From Thiobacillus sp. 0-1251 (GTDB lineage: Bacteria > Pseudomonadota > Gammaproteobacteria > Burkholderiales > Thiobacillaceae), in NCBI GenBank assembly GCA_001899305.1, contig MKWL01000018.1, positions 186,001 through 250,000 on the forward strand: DNA of 64,000 nt, in the 5' to 3' direction. A program made the position numbers and the translations under genes. The notes under the pieces are model-generated. The model saw only the letters and a list, made by a program, of their open reading frames with translations. It ran no database searches and was not told the DNA's origin. Shown one piece after another: positions 9,828 to 18,658 of the stretch (the first letter of the stretch is position 1; each line of letters starts with the position of its first letter).

Positions 9828-10814
9828 ATGCAGATTGCAATGGTGGGACTAGGGCGCATGGGCGCCAACATGGCGCGCCGCCTGATGCGGAACGGACACG
9901 ATTGCGTGGTGTATGACCGCAATCCGGAAGCCGTGGCACAACTGGTGAGCGAGGGCGCCACCGGCGCCGCGAGCCTGGCGGAACTGGCCGAAAAACTTGT
10001 GCCGCCGCGTGCGGTCTGGATCATGGTGCCCTCCGGCGACATCACCGAAAACGCAGTGATGGAGCTGGCCGCTCATTTCGCGGCGGGCGACACCATCGTC
10101 GATGGCGGCAACAGCTATTTCAAGGATGACGTGCGGCGGGCGAAGGTGTTGGCCGAGCGTGGTATTCGCTATCTCGACGCCGGCACCAGCGGCGGCGTGT
10201 GGGGTCTGGAACGCGGCTACTGCCTGATGGTGGGCGGCGATGCCGACGCGGCGAAAAGGCTGGAGCCGGTGTTCCGCACGCTGGCACCCGGCATGTCCGG
10301 CATTCCGCCTTCGCCGGGCAGGGCGGGTAAGGTCATTACCGGCGGCAGCGCCGAACAGGGCTATCTGTACTGCGGCCCCTCGGGTGCGGGGCACTTCGTC
10401 AAGATGGTGCACAACGGCATCGAGTACGGCCTGATGCAGGCCTACGCCGAAGGCTTCGATATCCTCAAGAATGCCAACACCGAATCGCTGCCGACGGATC
10501 AGCGCTACGACCTCGATCTCGCCGATATCACCGAACTGTGGCGGCGCGGCAGCGTGGTGACCTCCTGGCTGTTGGACCTGTCGGCGGATGCCCTGGCGCG
10601 CAATCCCGATCTGTCGAACTACAGCGGCTTCGTGCAGGATTCAGGCGAGGGACGCTGGACGGTGCAGGCCGCCATCGACGAGGCGGTGCCGGCCGAAGTG
10701 CTGACCGCAGCGCTGTTCGCCCGCTTCCGCTCGCGCCAGGACCACACCTTCGCCGAGAAGGCGCTGTCCGCCATGCGCCAGGGTTTCGGCGGCCATGTAG
10801 AACCGGGCCAATAG
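9828..10814 (+). CDS. gnd: 6-phosphogluconate dehydrogenase, decarboxylating (short form)
   Basis: The oxidative pentose phosphate enzyme that converts 6-phosphogluconate to ribulose-5-phosphate with reduction of NAD(P)+. At 328 residues it belongs to the short (GntZ/YqeC-like) group rather than the about 470-residue form. Visible motifs are [13 protein letters not shown] (nucleotide-binding loop), [30 protein letters not shown] and the catalytic block [19 protein letters not shown]. The ATG at 9828 has AAAAGG at a normal distance; the in-frame codon at 9789 lacks a binding site. The zwf start follows 8 bases after its stop, so gnd, zwf and glk form an operon. Confidence 0.93.
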   Translation: MQIAMVGLGRMGANMARRLMRNGHDCVVYDRNPEAVAQLVSEGATGAASLAELAEKLVPPRAVWIMVPSGDITENAVMELAAHFAAGDTIVDGGNSYFKDDVRRAKVLAERGIRYLDAGTSGGVWGLERGYCLMVGGDADAAKRLEPVFRTLAPGMSGIPPSPGRAGKVITGGSAEQGYLYCGPSGAGHFVKMVHNGIEYGLMQAYAEGFDILKNANTESLPTDQRYDLDLADITELWRRGSVVTSWLLDLSADALARNPDLSNYSGFVQDSGEGRWTVQAAIDEAVPAEVLTAALFARFRSRQDHTFAEKALSAMRQGFGGHVEPGQ

Positions 10815-10822
10815 GAGTCCCC

Positions 10823-12373
10823 ATGTCCCCCCAGATCGACCTCACCACCCACATCGACCTGCCTGCCGCGACGCTGCCGCAGGCCGAACCCAGCGTTCTC
10901 GTGATCTTCGGCGCCAGCGGTGACCTGACCCGGCGCAAGCTGATGCCGGCGCTGTTTCATCTTGCCTGCGAGGGCTGCATGGCCGGACAGTTTAAAGTCG
11001 TCGGCATCGGCCGCCAGGCCATGAGCGATGACGCCTTTCGCGAACATCTGCGCGAAGGCGTCGCCCACTCCGCCGAGATCAAGCAGTTCAGCGAAGAAGA
11101 GTGGCAGGCCTTTGCGCCGCGCATCACCTATCTGCCGGGCGACTTCGCCGATGCCGACACCCACACGCGGCTGGCGGCCCTGCTGGATGCGCTGCCCGAT
11201 GCTCACAACCGCCTGTACTACCTGGCGACTGCCCCTAGTGCCGCGCCGGCCATCATCCGCGGGCTGGCCGGCGCGGGCCTGAACCGGGAAGACACGGGCT
11301 GGGCACGTATCGTCATCGAAAAGCCCTTCGGCCGCGATCTGGCTTCGGCCCAGGCGCTCAACGAAACGGTGGCCGAGGCTTTCACCGAAAAGCAGGTCTA
11401 TCGCATCGACCACTACCTGGGCAAGGAGACGGTGCAGAACATCCTCTTCTTCCGTTTCGGCAACGCCCTGTTCGAGCCGGTATGGAACCGTAATCACGTG
11501 AGCCATGTCGAGATCACCGCCGCCGAGCCGCTGGGCGTGGGGCATCGCGCCGGCTATTACGATGAGGCCGGCGCCCTGCGCGACATGGTCGCCAACCATC
11601 TGATGCAGTTGCTGGCGCTGACTGCCATGGAGGCGCCGGTGGCCTTCGACGCCGACGCCGTGCGCGACAAGAAGATCGAGGTCTGGCGCTCGATCCGCCC
11701 GATGACCCCGGACGAGGTGGCGAGCCGCACCGTGCGCGCCCAGTACACAGCCGGGACGCACGATGGCTAAAGCGTGCCGGGCTGGCTGGAAGAGGCGGGC
11801 GTGCCAGCAGAATCCCGCACCGAGACCTATGCCGCGCTGGAATTCCGCATCGACAACTGGCGCTGGGCCGGGGTGCCGTTCTACCTGCGCACGGGAAAAC
11901 GTCTCTCGCGCCAGGTCACCGAGATCGCGGTGCATTTCCATCACCCGCCGCTCTCCCTGTTTCCGCACGAGGAGGCGGTGAAATCCAATGTCATCGCCCT
12001 GCGCATCCAGCCCGACGAGGGCATCAGCCTTGCCTTCGGCGCCAAACAGCCGGGCACGGCACGGCGCGCGGTGCCGGTATCGATGGACTTCTGCTATCGC
12101 AACGCCTTCGGCGAGCATCCGCCTTCGGCGTATGCCGTGCTGCTGCTGGATGCCATGCGCGGCGACGCCACCCTGTTCACCCGGCGCGACGGCGTGGAAG
12201 CGCAATGGCGCCTGATCACCCCTATCGAGGAGGCCTGGGCGGCGCAGTCTGACGGTGCGCTGCCCGGCTATGTCGCCGGATCCGATGGTCCGGTCGAGGC
12301 CGATGCTTTGCTGGCGCGCAACGGCCACCACTGGCGCGCGATTACCGGCAACCTGGGGGCCTGCAATGCCTGA
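10823..12373 (+). pseudogene. zwf: glucose-6-phosphate dehydrogenase interrupted by an in-frame TAA
   Basis: Glucose-6-phosphate 1-dehydrogenase is the first enzyme of the oxidative pentose phosphate pathway. Codons from 10823 give a normal N-terminal two thirds: [19 protein letters not shown] (nucleotide binding), [11 protein letters not shown] and the active-site [13 protein letters not shown]. After [10 protein letters not shown] a TAA at 11768-11770 stops translation at 315 residues. The next codons, in the same frame, continue the family sequence at once (SVPGWLEEAGVP, ETYAALEFRIDNWRWAG, FYLRTGKRLSRQ) to the TGA at 12371-12373. A single base change (for example AAA to TAA) explains the break; no frameshift is involved. 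The C-terminal part could restart at the GTG at 11774, but two-piece activity is not expected. It could also be a sequencing error. The 3' end overlaps glk by 8 bases. Confidence 0.85.
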
Positions 12374-13367
12374 CACGCTGGTATTGGCCGGCGACATCGG
12401 CGGCACCAAAAGCAACCTGGCCTTCTTTCGCGGGCCATCCCGTGCGCCCGAAACCGTGGCAGAGCGCAGCTATCAGAACCGCGACTTTGCAAGTCTTGAC
12501 GAGGTGGTCGGGCGTTTCCGGGCGGACACCGGTCTGGCCGCCGCCACCGCCTGCTTCGGCGTCGCCGGCGCGGTGGTGGGGGGCGCAAGCCAGCTGCCCA
12601 ACCTCGGCTGGCAGCTGTCTGAAACAGATCTGGCCAGAGAACTGGGGCTGGAGTTTGTGCGCCTGTTGAATGACCTGGAAGCCAACGCGCTGGGCATCGC
12701 CAGCCTGCCGCCCGAGCAGTTCTTCACGCTCAACCCCGGACAGTCGCGTGCCGGCGGCAACCGGGCACTCATTGCCGCCGGCACCGGCCTGGGCATGGCC
12801 CTGCTGGTCCAGGACGGCACGGACTACCGGGTATCGGCTTCGGAGGGTGGCCACATGGATTTCGCCCCGCGCAACGAGGAAGAAGTCGGGCTATGGCGTT
12901 TCCTCGCAGCACGCTTGGGCCGGGTCAGTGTGGAGCGGGTGGTGTCCGGCCGCGGCCTCGTGGCGGTTTATGATTTCCTGAAGACCGGGGGAATGGACGA
13001 GCCGGAAGGGCTGGCCGCGCGGCTGGAGGTTGCTGCCGATCGCGCGGCTGTGATCGCCCAGGCAGGATCGAGCGGTGAGGCGGCGATCTGTGTGAAGGCG
13101 CTCGACCTGTTCCTGTCCGCCTACGGCGCGGCGGCTGGCAACCTGGCGCTCATGGCCCTGGCGACCGGCGGACTCTACATCGGCGGCGGCATTGCCCCCA
13201 AGCTGATCGACGTCTTGCCGAAGAGCGGTTTCATGGCCGCCTTCAAGGACAAGGGTCGTTTCACGGGTCTACTGAGCCAGATGCCCGTGCGTGTCATTCT
13301 GGAGCCCAGGACGGCCCTGTACGGCGCAGCCTCACAAGCACTGCGGCATACCGCATCGAATCCATGA
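12366..13367 (+). CDS. glk: glucokinase
   Basis: Phosphorylates glucose with ATP and feeds the oxidative pentose phosphate enzymes encoded just upstream. The 333-residue protein has the phosphate-1 motif AGDIGGTKSNLAFF at its N-terminus, NDLEANALGI, AAGTGLGMALL (phosphate-2/adenosine region), ASEGGHMDFAP, and VSGRGLVAVYDFL, all as in the Glk (non-ROK) family. Its ATG lies inside the last codons of zwf, so translation is probably coupled. If zwf is truly truncated, coupling from the broken gene would be weaker because ribosomes stop about 600 bases upstream. Confidence 0.93.
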   Translation: MPDTLVLAGDIGGTKSNLAFFRGPSRAPETVAERSYQNRDFASLDEVVGRFRADTGLAAATACFGVAGAVVGGASQLPNLGWQLSETDLARELGLEFVRLLNDLEANALGIASLPPEQFFTLNPGQSRAGGNRALIAAGTGLGMALLVQDGTDYRVSASEGGHMDFAPRNEEEVGLWRFLAARLGRVSVERVVSGRGLVAVYDFLKTGGMDEPEGLAARLEVAADRAAVIAQAGSSGEAAICVKALDLFLSAYGAAAGNLALMALATGGLYIGGGIAPKLIDVLPKSGFMAAFKDKGRFTGLLSQMPVRVILEPRTALYGAASQALRHTASNP

Positions 13368-13600
13368 AAAAGCTCCCGGCCCGCTTCGAGTCACAGTTGT
13401 TCGCGTTGCTGCTGACGGGCGTGACCTCCCTGATCGTTGCGAGCGTGTCTGTGTTTCAGCATGTCGGGTGGTCGGATGGTTTGGTCGGCATGTGCATTCA
13501 GACCTGGCTACCTGGGTGGGTGATCGTGTTTCCATTCGCCATGCTGATTGCGCCGGCGATCAGGAAAGTGGTCAGGTGGTGCGTCGAAAAAAAGATATGA
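13364..13600 (+). CDS. DUF2798-family small membrane protein
   Basis: A 78-residue protein with two membrane segments (FALLLTGVTSLIVASVSVF and MCIQTWLPGWVIVFPFAMLI), which matches the two-helix DUF2798 family of unknown function. The ATG overlaps the glk stop as ATGA, so it is the last gene of the gnd-zwf-glk unit. No active-site residues can be named, and the link to sugar metabolism is only positional. Confidence 0.75.
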   Translation: MKKLPARFESQLFALLLTGVTSLIVASVSVFQHVGWSDGLVGMCIQTWLPGWVIVFPFAMLIAPAIRKVVRWCVEKKI

Positions 13601-13623
13601 ACGCTGGCTGTCCCTTGTCCCGG

Positions 13624-14319
13624 CTATTTCCCGGTTTCGCGATCGCGTCTGTCATGGGCGCGAATGAGCCTGAATATCAGCGGCACGGCAATCAGCAGGC
13701 CGATCAGCAGCATCGCATTCATCGCAAGGCTCAGGTTCGTTTGGGATAACTCACCGCCGAAGTGGGCCAGCAGAAAGCTCGCCGGAATCAGGCCCAGCAG
13801 GGTCGCCAGCGCGAAGCGCCACGCTTTCAAGGGGGTCAAGCCGGCGCCGTAACTCACCAGGTCGAAGGAGACGAAAGGCAGCAGGCGGGAGACGAACACC
13901 ATCCAGGTCAGGGCGTTCTGCGAGCCCAGCCAGCCCAGCGCGACGCGCTCCCCGAACAGCCGACGCAACAGTCCGTAGCCGAATGCGCGGGCGATTGCGA
14001 AGGCGATGAGGGCGCCGATTTCCGCACCGAGGACGACATACAGCGTGCCCCAGGCATGGCCGAATACGGCACCCGAGACCATGGCAATGGGTGCGCTGGG
14101 GATGGGGTTGAGGACAATGGCCAGCGCCATCAGCCCGATGATCAGGAGCGGCCCCCAGATGCCCAGCGCCAGGGTTTGTTCGCGCAGCCACTCACCGTCC
14201 AGAATCCGCTCCAGATGGCCGCTGCTATCCAGGTGGAAATAGGCCAGCACCAGGACGATCAGAACCAGCAGCGTCCCGAGCAGCCACAGCTTCCTGATTG
14301 CAGGGTGATGTCCATCCAT
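13624..14319 (-). CDS. TVP38/TMEM64-family (VTT domain) membrane protein
   Basis: A 231-residue integral membrane protein with about six hydrophobic segments. The VTT core is visible as IPSAPIAMVSGAVFGHAWGT with the following GAEIGALIAFAIARAFG and FVSRLLPFVSFDLVSYGAGLTP, the family's conserved Gly-rich re-entrant region and RLLP-F motif. Proteins of this family are proposed lipid scramblases or small-solute transporters; the substrate here is unknown. It is convergent with the DUF2798 gene, with 23 bases between the stops. A second VTT domain occurs in the flavoprotein at 39044-41170 and a related DedA protein at 37507-38154. Confidence 0.82.
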   Translation of the reverse strand: MDGHHPAIRKLWLLGTLLVLIVLVLAYFHLDSSGHLERILDGEWLREQTLALGIWGPLLIIGLMALAIVLNPIPSAPIAMVSGAVFGHAWGTLYVVLGAEIGALIAFAIARAFGYGLLRRLFGERVALGWLGSQNALTWMVFVSRLLPFVSFDLVSYGAGLTPLKAWRFALATLLGLIPASFLLAHFGGELSQTNLSLAMNAMLLIGLLIAVPLIFRLIRAHDRRDRETGK

Positions 14320-14433
14320 GCTGAATCGGCTTCTGTCATATCGGTGCGCCCAGCTTAACCCGCGCAGCAGGATAATTCAGCGCTTCCGGTTTGCGAAACC
14401 CGGGGCGATTTAAAACCGGCAGCAGGTCACCCG

Positions 14434-14739
14434 TTACTGTTTTTCTCCTGCACCATAAATTTCCCAGCCTGCATCGGGAATATAGTGATTCGACGTGCCT
14501 GCGTTGGACGTAATGACAGGGACGGACTCTCCGGCACCGATTTTGAAAACATCCCAACCTTTACCTGCACCTGCAGTAACGGAGGACCTCATTTCGGAAG
14601 GAGCAGGGATTCTCTCTCCGGCACCGATATTAAAAACATCCCATCCTTTTCCCGTATCAGCCAAGGCAGGCATAGGCAGTATGGAACCCGCGATCAGCGT
14701 AACGGAGGACAGAACTAAACCCACTTTTTTGGTAATCAT
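14434..14739 (-). CDS. secreted small protein with GKGWDVFxIGAGE repeats, function unknown
   Basis: A 101-residue protein starting at the ATG at 14737-14739, preceded by AGGAGTCC. A signal peptide (about residues 1-27, ending PMPALA) precedes two near-identical repeats, GKGWDVFNIGAGERIP at residue 30 and GKGWDVFKIGAGESVP at residue 59, and a shorter third copy, GWEIYGAGE, near residue 91. The unit length is 29 residues. Local base composition is clearly lower in GC than the neighbouring genes, which suggests transfer. I recognise no family. The Trp-Asp/Gly pattern suggests a repeated surface or ligand-binding motif, but that is a guess. It stands alone between the VTT gene and the LysR gene. 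Confidence 0.6.
   Translation of the reverse strand: MITKKVGLVLSSVTLIAGSILPMPALADTGKGWDVFNIGAGERIPAPSEMRSSVTAGAGKGWDVFKIGAGESVPVITSNAGTSNHYIPDAGWEIYGAGEKQ
14528..14656. repeat. two direct repeats of about 40 bases, 87-base period
   Basis: Both copies begin TCTCCGGCACCGAT (at 14528 and 14615) and continue with only a few differences through the AAAACATCCCA stretch. The period of 87 bases equals 29 codons, and the repeats encode the two GWDVFxIGAGE units of the small secreted protein, which points to a recent internal duplication. Confidence 0.7.
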
Positions 14740-15115
14740 GATGGACTCCTGAGTATGAGCAATTGAAAGACTAAGCATGGCTTTCTTTAACGCCGTACTT
14801 AGTTGGTTCCAACTATGATCCATATCATCAATGCACAGAATCCGCTTATTTTGGAATTTATAATTCCGATAAATGAAATTATTGAGACTTTTTTCTGCTG
14901 ATTAACCAGGCTTGCATCCCTTTCATTGTTTGAGGGAATACATAGGTGCAAGCCGCCGATCAAACCTTCATGCCCCAGCAGGGGCATCCCGTCTGCCAGA
15001 CATTGGCTGAATCTCGTTCACTGAACGGATGCGTTGGTTTTAGGCTTATTCACCGTTGGTGTCGCGCCGCAGGCCGATCTATCGGACGCCAGTGACTTGG
15101 TTACCTTTTATGGCT
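14740..15115. other. AT-rich intergenic region with two inverted repeats
   Basis: About 375 bases without a convincing gene. It is visibly richer in A+T than its surroundings. It holds a 16-base near-perfect palindrome, TAGTTGGTTCCAACTA at 14800-14815, 61 bases upstream of the small repeat-protein gene, which could be an operator. It also holds a hairpin with arms ATGCCCC and GGGGCAT at 14970-14987, which could end transcription of the LysR gene coming from the right. No T-run follows the second stem, so terminator function is uncertain. Confidence 0.5.
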
Positions 15116-16015
15116 CTAGCTCAGTGCCTTGTCCGCTCGCAGTCGCTCGATCGCAAGATCGACGAAGCTGCGCACCTTCGCTGATCCGTGCCGCCCCTCG
15201 CGGTGGATGACATGCACCGGCAGGTCGGGTTCTTCATAGTCTCCGAGAACGGTTTTCAGTTCGCCCGAAGCAAGTTGTGGCGCCACCTGGTAGGACAGCA
15301 GTCGGGTCAGTCCGTAGCCTTGGCGCGCAGCTTCCAGCGGCCCGTCATTGGTATTCACCACGATGCGCGGCTGCACTCGAACCGTCAGCTTTTCGCCGGA
15401 CGACTGGAAAACCCAGTCGTTCGTCGGCGAGATCCCGCTCGACGCGACGAGGCGATGCTTTGCCAAATCGTCCGGTGTCTGCGGAATGCCATGCTTTTCG
15501 AGATAGGCCGGTGCGCCGACCACGACCCGACGCACGCGCCCGACGCGGATGGCGCGCAGTGATGAATCGGGCAGCTGACCGATGCGGATACCGACGTCCA
15601 TGCCCTCGTCAATGAAGTTCACGATGCGATCGAGGAACAGTGCCGACACCGTCGTCTGTTCGAAGGCCGCCTGATACTCGGCAATGATCGGCATCACGTA
15701 CAGCTTGCCGAAGAGTACCGGCGCGGTGATCGCCAGCTGCCCGCGCGGCGTCGCGTTGACGCCCGCCGCGGCGGCGTCGGCCTCTTCCATCTCGATCATG
15801 ATGCGGCGCGCATCCTCAAGGTAGCGCGCACCGGCTTCGGTCACGCGCACGACGCGCGTGGTGCGCGTGAGCAATCGCACCCCCAGCCGCTCTTCCAGTG
15901 CCACTACGGCGCGCGTTACCGCGGGCGGCGACATCTTCAGGCGCCGTGCCCCGCCAGCAAAGCTCTCGGCTTCGGCAACGGCGACAAAGACGTTCATCAG
16001 GTGAAAGTGGTCCAT
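15116..16015 (-). CDS. LysR-family transcriptional regulator
   Basis: A 299-residue regulator. The N-terminal winged helix (residues about 1-60) reads MDHFHLMNVFVAVAEAESFA ... SPPAVTRAVVALEERLGVRL, the standard LysR pattern, and the rest is the periplasmic-binding-like effector domain. I chose the ATG at 16013-16015 because the helix-turn-helix begins there. It is divergent from the AhpD-like gene, with 131 bases between starts. That gap carries TTCC-N7-GGAA at 16021-16035, a T-N11-A type box that could be its binding site. It probably controls the three-gene AhpD-like/flavoreductase/GST unit on the other strand; the effector is unknown. Confidence 0.88.
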   Translation of the reverse strand: MDHFHLMNVFVAVAEAESFAGGARRLKMSPPAVTRAVVALEERLGVRLLTRTTRVVRVTEAGARYLEDARRIMIEMEEADAAAAGVNATPRGQLAITAPVLFGKLYVMPIIAEYQAAFEQTTVSALFLDRIVNFIDEGMDVGIRIGQLPDSSLRAIRVGRVRRVVVGAPAYLEKHGIPQTPDDLAKHRLVASSGISPTNDWVFQSSGEKLTVRVQPRIVVNTNDGPLEAARQGYGLTRLLSYQVAPQLASGELKTVLGDYEEPDLPVHVIHREGRHGSAKVRSFVDLAIERLRADKALS

Positions 16016-16146
16016 AACTATTCCTTTTATCGGAAGAATGAATTGCATTGTATGGCTATTCTTTCTTTCAATCGCATTTGGCAAAGTGGCAAGCGTCGAC
16101 AACACAGCGACACCCCAACCCCGATATCACGCAAAGGAGAAACATC

Positions 16147-16692
16147 ATGGCCCGCATCAACGCCGTCACCCACGAAACCGCCAGCGCCGAACAAAAAGCG
16201 CTATTCGACGCGATCCAGTCGCAACTCGGCATTGTCCCGAACTTTCTCAAGGTGTTCGCCAACTCGCCGGAAGCGCTCAAGGCTTTCCTCGGCCTGCACG
16301 GCATCGCCAACGGCGGCAGCCTCGACCCGCAAACCCGCGAACGTATCGCCCTTGCCCTGGCACAGCAGAACGCCTGCGAATATTGCCTGTCAGCACACAC
16401 CGCGATCGGTCGCAAGGCCGGCCTCACCGGTGCCGAGATCGAAGCCAACCGTGCCGGCACCAGCCAGGACGCCAAGGCCGCAGCCGCCGTGAAGTTCGCC
16501 CGGGCCATCAATGATCACACTGGCGACGTCACCAGCGCCGAACTGGACGATGTGCGCAGCGCCGGCTACAGCGAAGCGGATATTGTCGAGATCATCACCC
16601 ACGTCGGCATGAACATCCTGACGAACCTCATCGGCCGGGCCAGCCGCGTCGAAATCGACTTCCCGAAGGTCGATCTGAAGCTTCCCGTCTGA
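16147..16692 (+). CDS. carboxymuconolactone decarboxylase/AhpD-like alkylhydroperoxidase
   Basis: A 181-residue protein of the AhpD-like fold. The redox motif CEYCLSAH (Cys77, Cys80, His84) lies in the expected place and suggests peroxidase activity with a thiol relay rather than lactone decarboxylation. The start at 16147 has AAAGGAGA at good distance. It heads a unit with a PNPOx-ferredoxin-reductase fusion and a glutathione transferase, divergent from a LysR regulator, which looks like a peroxide/electrophile response set. A second, distant AhpD-like protein is encoded at 47974-48543. Confidence 0.85.
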   Translation: MARINAVTHETASAEQKALFDAIQSQLGIVPNFLKVFANSPEALKAFLGLHGIANGGSLDPQTRERIALALAQQNACEYCLSAHTAIGRKAGLTGAEIEANRAGTSQDAKAAAAVKFARAINDHTGDVTSAELDDVRSAGYSEADIVEIITHVGMNILTNLIGRASRVEIDFPKVDLKLPV

Positions 16693-16749
16693 GATTGAGG
16701 TGAGAGCGGAAGGGGGCAACCTCTTCCGTCTAACGAAAAGGAGACTGCC

Positions 16750-18036
16750 ATGACCAGCGCATTTGCCAATATTGCCTTCACCGGGAACGTCAAGGCGGTG
16801 CAGGCGCGTATGGGGAGCCGCGAGGCCTACGGCGGCCATGAGCGGGAACAGGTGGAGGAGCCTGTTCTCGGCCCACCCGAGATCGCCTTCATCGAGGCGC
16901 GCGACAGCTTTTATCAGGGCACGGTAAGCGAAACCGGCTGGCCGTATGTCCAGCATCGCGGGGGGCCGGCCGGCTTCCTCAAGGTACTCGACGCACGCAC
17001 GATCGGGTATGCCGACTTCTCTGGAAACCGTCAGTACATATCAGCGGGCAACCTGGTCGGGGACGACCGCGTCTGCCTGTTCCTGATGGACTACCCGCAT
17101 CAGGCCCGACTGAAGATCCTCGGCCGGGCGCAGGTGGTCGACGAAGACAGTGATCCCGAACTGCTGGAACGTCTCGACAATCCCCACTACCGGGCGCGCG
17201 TCGAGCGTGGCATCGTCATCCACATCGAGGGCTACGACTGGAACTGCCCGAAGTACATTACCCCACGCTATACGAAAGACGAGATCGCACAACGGATCAA
17301 GGAAGCCAGGTCGGCTGAAGATTCGCAGGCTCGGGCGCAGCCGGAGGAACCAGTCGGAAACGGTGAACTCGCGCTCACCATCACTGGCGTTCGCCAGATG
17401 ACCCCGCGCATCCGCGCCTACGAACTGCGTGCCGAGGACTGGAGCAAGCTGCCGCCGGTCGAGGCCGGCGCACACCTCGAAGTGCCGGTGCGCCTTGCCG
17501 ATGGATCGGTGGTTGCGCGGCAGTATTCACTCGCAATGGTTCCCGAACGCCACGATGTGTACGAGATCGCCGTGCTGTGCGAGCGCGACGGACGCGGCGG
17601 CTCGCGGGCGATCCATGAGACCTGGCAGATCGGCACGCAGTTGCGCGTCACGCCGCCGATCAACCACTTTCCGCTGCACGCCGATTCGCGTCCTGCGGTG
17701 CTGATTGCTGGCGGCATCGGTATCACGCCGATCAAGGCCATGGCCCAGGCTCTGAGGCGGCGCAACGTACCGCTCGAACTGCATTACACCGGGCGGAGCA
17801 TCTCGGACATGGCCTACCACGACCAACTCGCACACGAATTCACGAACGGCTATTTCACCTATTACAGTCGCGCGCAGGAACGCCAACACCTCGACGTAGC
17901 CGAAGTGATGTGGCGCGCTTCCGGCGATGCGGTGTTCTACGTCTGCGGGCCGGTTGCGTTGATTGAATCCGTGCGTGCTGCCGCAAACCAGTTGGGCATT
18001 GCGCCAGAGCGCGTACAGCATGAATCGTTCTACTGA
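16750..18036 (+). CDS. PNPOx-like flavin domain fused to FAD/NAD(P) oxidoreductase domain
   Basis: A 428-residue fusion. Residues about 35-185 are a pyridoxamine-phosphate-oxidase-like FMN split barrel (RDSFYQGTVSETGWPYVQHRG, RQYISAGNLVGDDRVCLFLMD). Residues about 205-428 are a ferredoxin-reductase module of the vanillate-demethylase type with an FAD motif (RQYSLAM) and an NAD(P) site (LIAGGIGITPIKAMAQAL, YVCGPVALI). The C-terminal 2Fe-2S domain usual for such reductases is absent; the protein ends right after the NAD domain. It could pass electrons from NAD(P)H through FAD to the FMN barrel. Substrate unknown. The neighbours (AhpD-like, GST, LysR) suggest a detoxification role. Confidence 0.82.
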   Translation: MTSAFANIAFTGNVKAVQARMGSREAYGGHEREQVEEPVLGPPEIAFIEARDSFYQGTVSETGWPYVQHRGGPAGFLKVLDARTIGYADFSGNRQYISAGNLVGDDRVCLFLMDYPHQARLKILGRAQVVDEDSDPELLERLDNPHYRARVERGIVIHIEGYDWNCPKYITPRYTKDEIAQRIKEARSAEDSQARAQPEEPVGNGELALTITGVRQMTPRIRAYELRAEDWSKLPPVEAGAHLEVPVRLADGSVVARQYSLAMVPERHDVYEIAVLCERDGRGGSRAIHETWQIGTQLRVTPPINHFPLHADSRPAVLIAGGIGITPIKAMAQALRRRNVPLELHYTGRSISDMAYHDQLAHEFTNGYFTYYSRAQERQHLDVAEVMWRASGDAVFYVCGPVALIESVRAAANQLGIAPERVQHESFY

Positions 18037-18055
18037 CATGCGCGAGGAGCGTCCC

Positions 18056-18658
18056 ATGATGAAGCTCCACGAAGTTGCGCTGTCGGGCAACTGCCACAAG
18101 GTTCGACTGCTGCTTTCGATGCTCGGTCTGTCATACGAAAGCGTGGCCGTCGACCTCGCCGCCGGTGAACACCATACGCCCGCTTATCTTGCACTCAACC
18201 CCTTTGGCGAAGTGCCGACACTGGTCGATGGCGACGTCGCGATCCGCGACAGCCAGGCCATCCTTGTCTATCTCGCCAGCTGCTATGGCGGCGAACGCTG
18301 GTGGCCACAGGATCCGGTTCGCCTGGCCGGAATTGTCGGTTGGCTCTCAACGGCCGCCAACGAGATTGCAGCCGGACCGAACAGTCTGCGCCTGCATCAC
18401 AAGTGGGGACGATCAATCGACGTATCGCGAGCGGAAACCATCACCAGAAGAACGCTGAACGTGATCGAGCGGACGCTTGAAAACAATCGCTGGATAGCGG
18501 GAGACGATGCGAGCATTGCCGATCTGGCCGTGTATCCCTATCTTGCGCTGTCGCCGGAGGGCGGTGTCGAGCTTGCGCCGTATCCGCACATCCTGCGCTG
18601 GTTCGGCGACATCCGTCTCCTTGAAGGCTACGTCACCATGCCGGGGATGCGGAAATGA
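18056..18658 (+). CDS. glutathione S-transferase family protein
   Basis: A 200-residue GST. The N-terminal thioredoxin-like domain begins KLHEVALSGNCHKVRLLLSM, and FGEVPTLVDGDVAIRDSQAIL carries the conserved cis-Pro and glutathione-binding ESxAI-type block (here DSQAI). The all-helical C-terminal domain contains DDASIADLAVYPYLAL. Two ATGs lie in tandem at 18056 and 18059, after GAGGAG. It conjugates glutathione to electrophiles or reduces disulfides. It is the third gene of the LysR-linked unit; the HPP fragment overlaps its stop. Confidence 0.87.
   Translation: MMKLHEVALSGNCHKVRLLLSMLGLSYESVAVDLAAGEHHTPAYLALNPFGEVPTLVDGDVAIRDSQAILVYLASCYGGERWWPQDPVRLAGIVGWLSTAANEIAAGPNSLRLHHKWGRSIDVSRAETITRRTLNVIERTLENNRWIAGDDASIADLAVYPYLALSPEGGVELAPYPHILRWFGDIRLLEGYVTMPGMRK

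Noticed and set aside
11768..11773. Frameshift or programmed recoding in zwf
   Set aside because: The reading frame is identical before and after the stop, so no frameshift is needed. TAA is not a selenocysteine or pyrrolysine codon.
10619..12415. A 598-codon minus-strand frame opposite zwf
   Set aside because: It lies antisense to gnd/zwf, has no family motifs, and the plus-strand product is clearly G6PD.
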